Shown here: positions 62,428-64,000 of the stretch, piece after piece
How the letters are laid out: each line of letters starts with the position of its first letter
How positions within the stretch are numbered: the first letter of the stretch is position 1
Assembly: GCA_021740785.1 (NCBI GenBank)
Contig: JAIOZI010000001.1
Coordinates: forward strand, 62,001-126,000
Direction: 5' to 3'
DNA from: Melioribacteraceae bacterium
GTDB lineage: Bacteria; Bacteroidota; Ignavibacteria; Ignavibacteriales; Melioribacteraceae
DNA: 64,000 bases
Program-made: the position numbers and the translations under genes
The notes under the pieces: generated by a model
The model's input: only the letters and a program-made list of their open reading frames with translations
Databases searched by the model: none
What the model was told of the DNA's origin: nothing

Positions 62428-62775
62428 TTAACCTGGAGGCCATTTCATTTGTCTGCCGCCAAGTAAATGCATGTGTAGATGGTAAACTTCTTGTCCTCCG
62501 TGATCCCCACAATTAAAAACCAACCTAAATCCACTTTCTGAAATGTTTTCATTTCTTGCGATTATATTTGCAGCGTCAATCATTTCACCCAAGAGGGGAG
62601 CATGATCTTTCCCGTTCAATTCTTTTACTGTTGGTATTTCAATTTTGGGAATAATCAAAATATGTGTCGGCGCTTGTGGATTGATATCTCGAAACGCTAA
62701 TACATTTTTCGATTCATAAACAATTTCAGCAGGTATTTCTTTATTAATAATTTTCGAAAAGATTGTGTTACCCAT
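62428..62775 (-). CDS. HIT-family purine nucleoside phosphoramidase-like protein
   Basis: A 115-residue HinT-type protein with the histidine triad YHLHMHLLGG, the N-terminal IFSKIINKEIPAEIVYE, and APTHILIIPK. Such proteins hydrolyse nucleoside phosphoramidates such as AMP-lysine. It converges on purD, and the start overlaps the stop of the upstream response regulator by one base, so the two minus-strand genes are coupled. Confidence 0.94.
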   Translation of the reverse strand: MGNTIFSKIINKEIPAEIVYESKNVLAFRDINPQAPTHILIIPKIEIPTVKELNGKDHAPLLGEMIDAANIIARNENISESGFRLVFNCGDHGGQEVYHLHMHLLGGRQMKWPPG

Positions 62776-64000
62776 TATTCACTCCCTTTTTCTATTTCAT
62801 ACTTTTTCATTTTACTGTATAAATGACTTCTTTGTATACCAAGAGTCTCAGCGGTTTTACTAATATTCCAACTATTTGCTTCAAGTTGTTTTTCAATAAA
62901 TGCTTTTTCTGATTTTTCCTTAAACTCCTGAAATGAATTACTTATATCCAAAAGATCATCAAATTTGGATTCGGAAAAGGGAATTAATTTCTTTACATCT
63001 GAAATATTTATTTCAGTTTCCGGTACCATGATAACAATTCTCTCAATTAAATTCCTTAATTCGCGTACGTTACCTGTCCACTCCAAATTCATGAGGTATT
63101 CAACAGCTTGTTGACTTACATTCTTTGAGGGGAAGCCGTTTTTTCTACAAATATCATCGATGAAATAATTTATTAAAATTGGTATATCCTCAACTCTATC
63201 TCTGAGAGCTGGGACATGAATCGGTATTACATTAAGTCGATGATATAGATCTTCTCTAAAATTTCCGTTTTTTATTTCCTCTTTCAGATCTTTATTAGTA
63301 GCTGAAATTATTCTTACATCAACAGATATTTTTTCCGAACCTCCCACTCGTTCAATTTTACCATCTTCAATTGCACGCAGTACTTTAGCTTGTGCCTGTA
63401 AACTCATATCGCCGATTTCATCGAGGAACAAGGTACTGCCGTTTGCCTGCTCAAATTTTCCAATCCTTCTATTAGTAGCTCCAGTAAACGAACCTTTCTC
63501 ATGTCCAAACAATTCGGATTCAATCAATTCATTCGGAATTGCAGCACAATTAACCTCAACAAGTTCTTTATCAACTCTGTTGCTATGCTTGTGAATTGCC
63601 CTAGCTATTAATTCTTTCCCGGTTCCGTTTTCCCCGGTAATAAGAACCCGAGCTTCGGTTTTTGCAACACGTTCCGCGTTTTGGAGGATACTTTTAATAG
63701 CGCTGCTCTCTCCAATTATGGCGTCCTTTTTTGAGAGATTCTCTTTTAATTTTACATTCTCTCTTTTCAGATTTGTCTGTCCAACTGCATTCCTGATACT
63801 TATCAGCAATTTATCGCGGTCGATAGGTTTTTCAATAAAATCAAACGCTCCGAGTTTAGTCGCCTTGATTGCATTTTCAATACTGTTGTGAGCTGAAATC
63901 ATAATAACACTTATTTCAATATCGTTTTCACCGAGCCATTTCAAAACTTCAAATCCATTCATTCCCGGCATTTGGATATCGAGAAGCAGAGCATCGTAAT
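62775..64000 (-). CDS. Sigma54-dependent response regulator, NtrC family (5' part outside the window)
   Basis: The frame runs off the right edge; at least 408 codons are visible. The receiver domain enters with YDALLLDIQMPGMNGFE, where the Asp of LLLD is the expected phosphorylation site. The AAA+ domain has Walker A GENGTGKEL, the sigma54 loop GSFTGA (a variant of GAFTGA) and Walker B LFLDEIGD. It ends with a Fis-type helix-turn-helix (NISKTAETLGIQRSHLYSKM). It would activate sigma54 promoters when phosphorylated by a sensor kinase not seen here. Confidence 0.93.
   Translation of the reverse strand, partial: YDALLLDIQMPGMNGFEVLKWLGENDIEISVIMISAHNSIENAIKATKLGAFDFIEKPIDRDKLLISIRNAVGQTNLKRENVKLKENLSKKDAIIGESSAIKSILQNAERVAKTEARVLITGENGTGKELIARAIHKHSNRVDKELVEVNCAAIPNELIESELFGHEKGSFTGATNRRIGKFEQANGSTLFLDEIGDMSLQAQAKVLRAIEDGKIERVGGSEKISVDVRIISATNKDLKEEIKNGNFREDLYHRLNVIPIHVPALRDRVEDIPILINYFIDDICRKNGFPSKNVSQQAVEYLMNLEWTGNVRELRNLIERIVIMVPETEINISDVKKLIPFSESKFDDLLDISNSFQEFKEKSEKAFIEKQLEANSWNISKTAETLGIQRSHLYSKMKKYEIEKGSE

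Overview
The window is AT-rich chromosomal DNA that most likely comes from a member of the Ignavibacteria or a close relative in the Bacteroidota/Chlorobiota (FCB) group. The main clue is the type A type IX secretion (T9SS) C-terminal domain of the giant protein, whose YPNPFNPSTKIEY signature is typical of that lineage. A GldL-like inner-membrane protein, many MKK-type signal peptides ending in FAQ, and several TTG/GTG starts after strong Shine-Dalgarno sequences agree with this. The phylum call is an inference; no rRNA gene is present.

Layout. 1-1.5 kb: end of a core block on the minus strand (adk partial, tadA), two tRNA-Arg genes (TCG and ACG), and a threefold 59-bp repeat. 1.5-16.1 kb: an accessory defence-type island bounded by a 184-bp near-perfect direct repeat that starts inside the 5' end of tRNA-Arg(ACG). 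It carries a complete type I restriction-modification system (hsdR, hsdM, hsdS), two membrane proteins, a 1060-aa NTPase fused to a phosphoribosyltransferase-like domain, an Mrr-type type IV restriction enzyme, a small unknown gene, and a HipA-like kinase/DUF3037 pair. No integrase was seen. 16.3-21.6 kb: glmS, a cyclic-2,3-diphosphoglycerate-synthase-like NTPase, carbamate kinase, ornithine carbamoyltransferase and tRNA-Phe, then a strong terminator.

21.9-49.2 kb: the most unusual part. After a DUF2254 membrane protein and a sigma70-like promoter comes an apparent operon: a GldL-like motor subunit, a short GldM-like stator subunit, a separate periplasmic beta-rich protein (together perhaps a split GldM), two tandem copies of a pair of unrecognised outer-membrane proteins (A1-B1-A2-B2), a 5413-residue T9SS-exported protein with about 52 Ig-like repeats, and a lipoprotein with a cohesin-like domain. 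The giant protein has a dockerin-like double EF-hand module near its C terminus. I infer a motor-coupled surface-fibre system in which a giant adhesin is exported by T9SS and held at the cell surface by a cohesin-dockerin contact. This is a hypothesis built from domain patterns and gene order.

49.2-64 kb: ordinary core genes. A small membrane protein and a POT-like transporter lie on the minus strand. A long plus-strand run follows (purC, DUF971, pgsA, pgpA, cinA, thpR, recA, recX, a glutaryl-CoA-dehydrogenase-like gene, guaB, a glycosyltransferase, purD). Converging from the right edge are a HIT-family protein and a partial NtrC-type response regulator.
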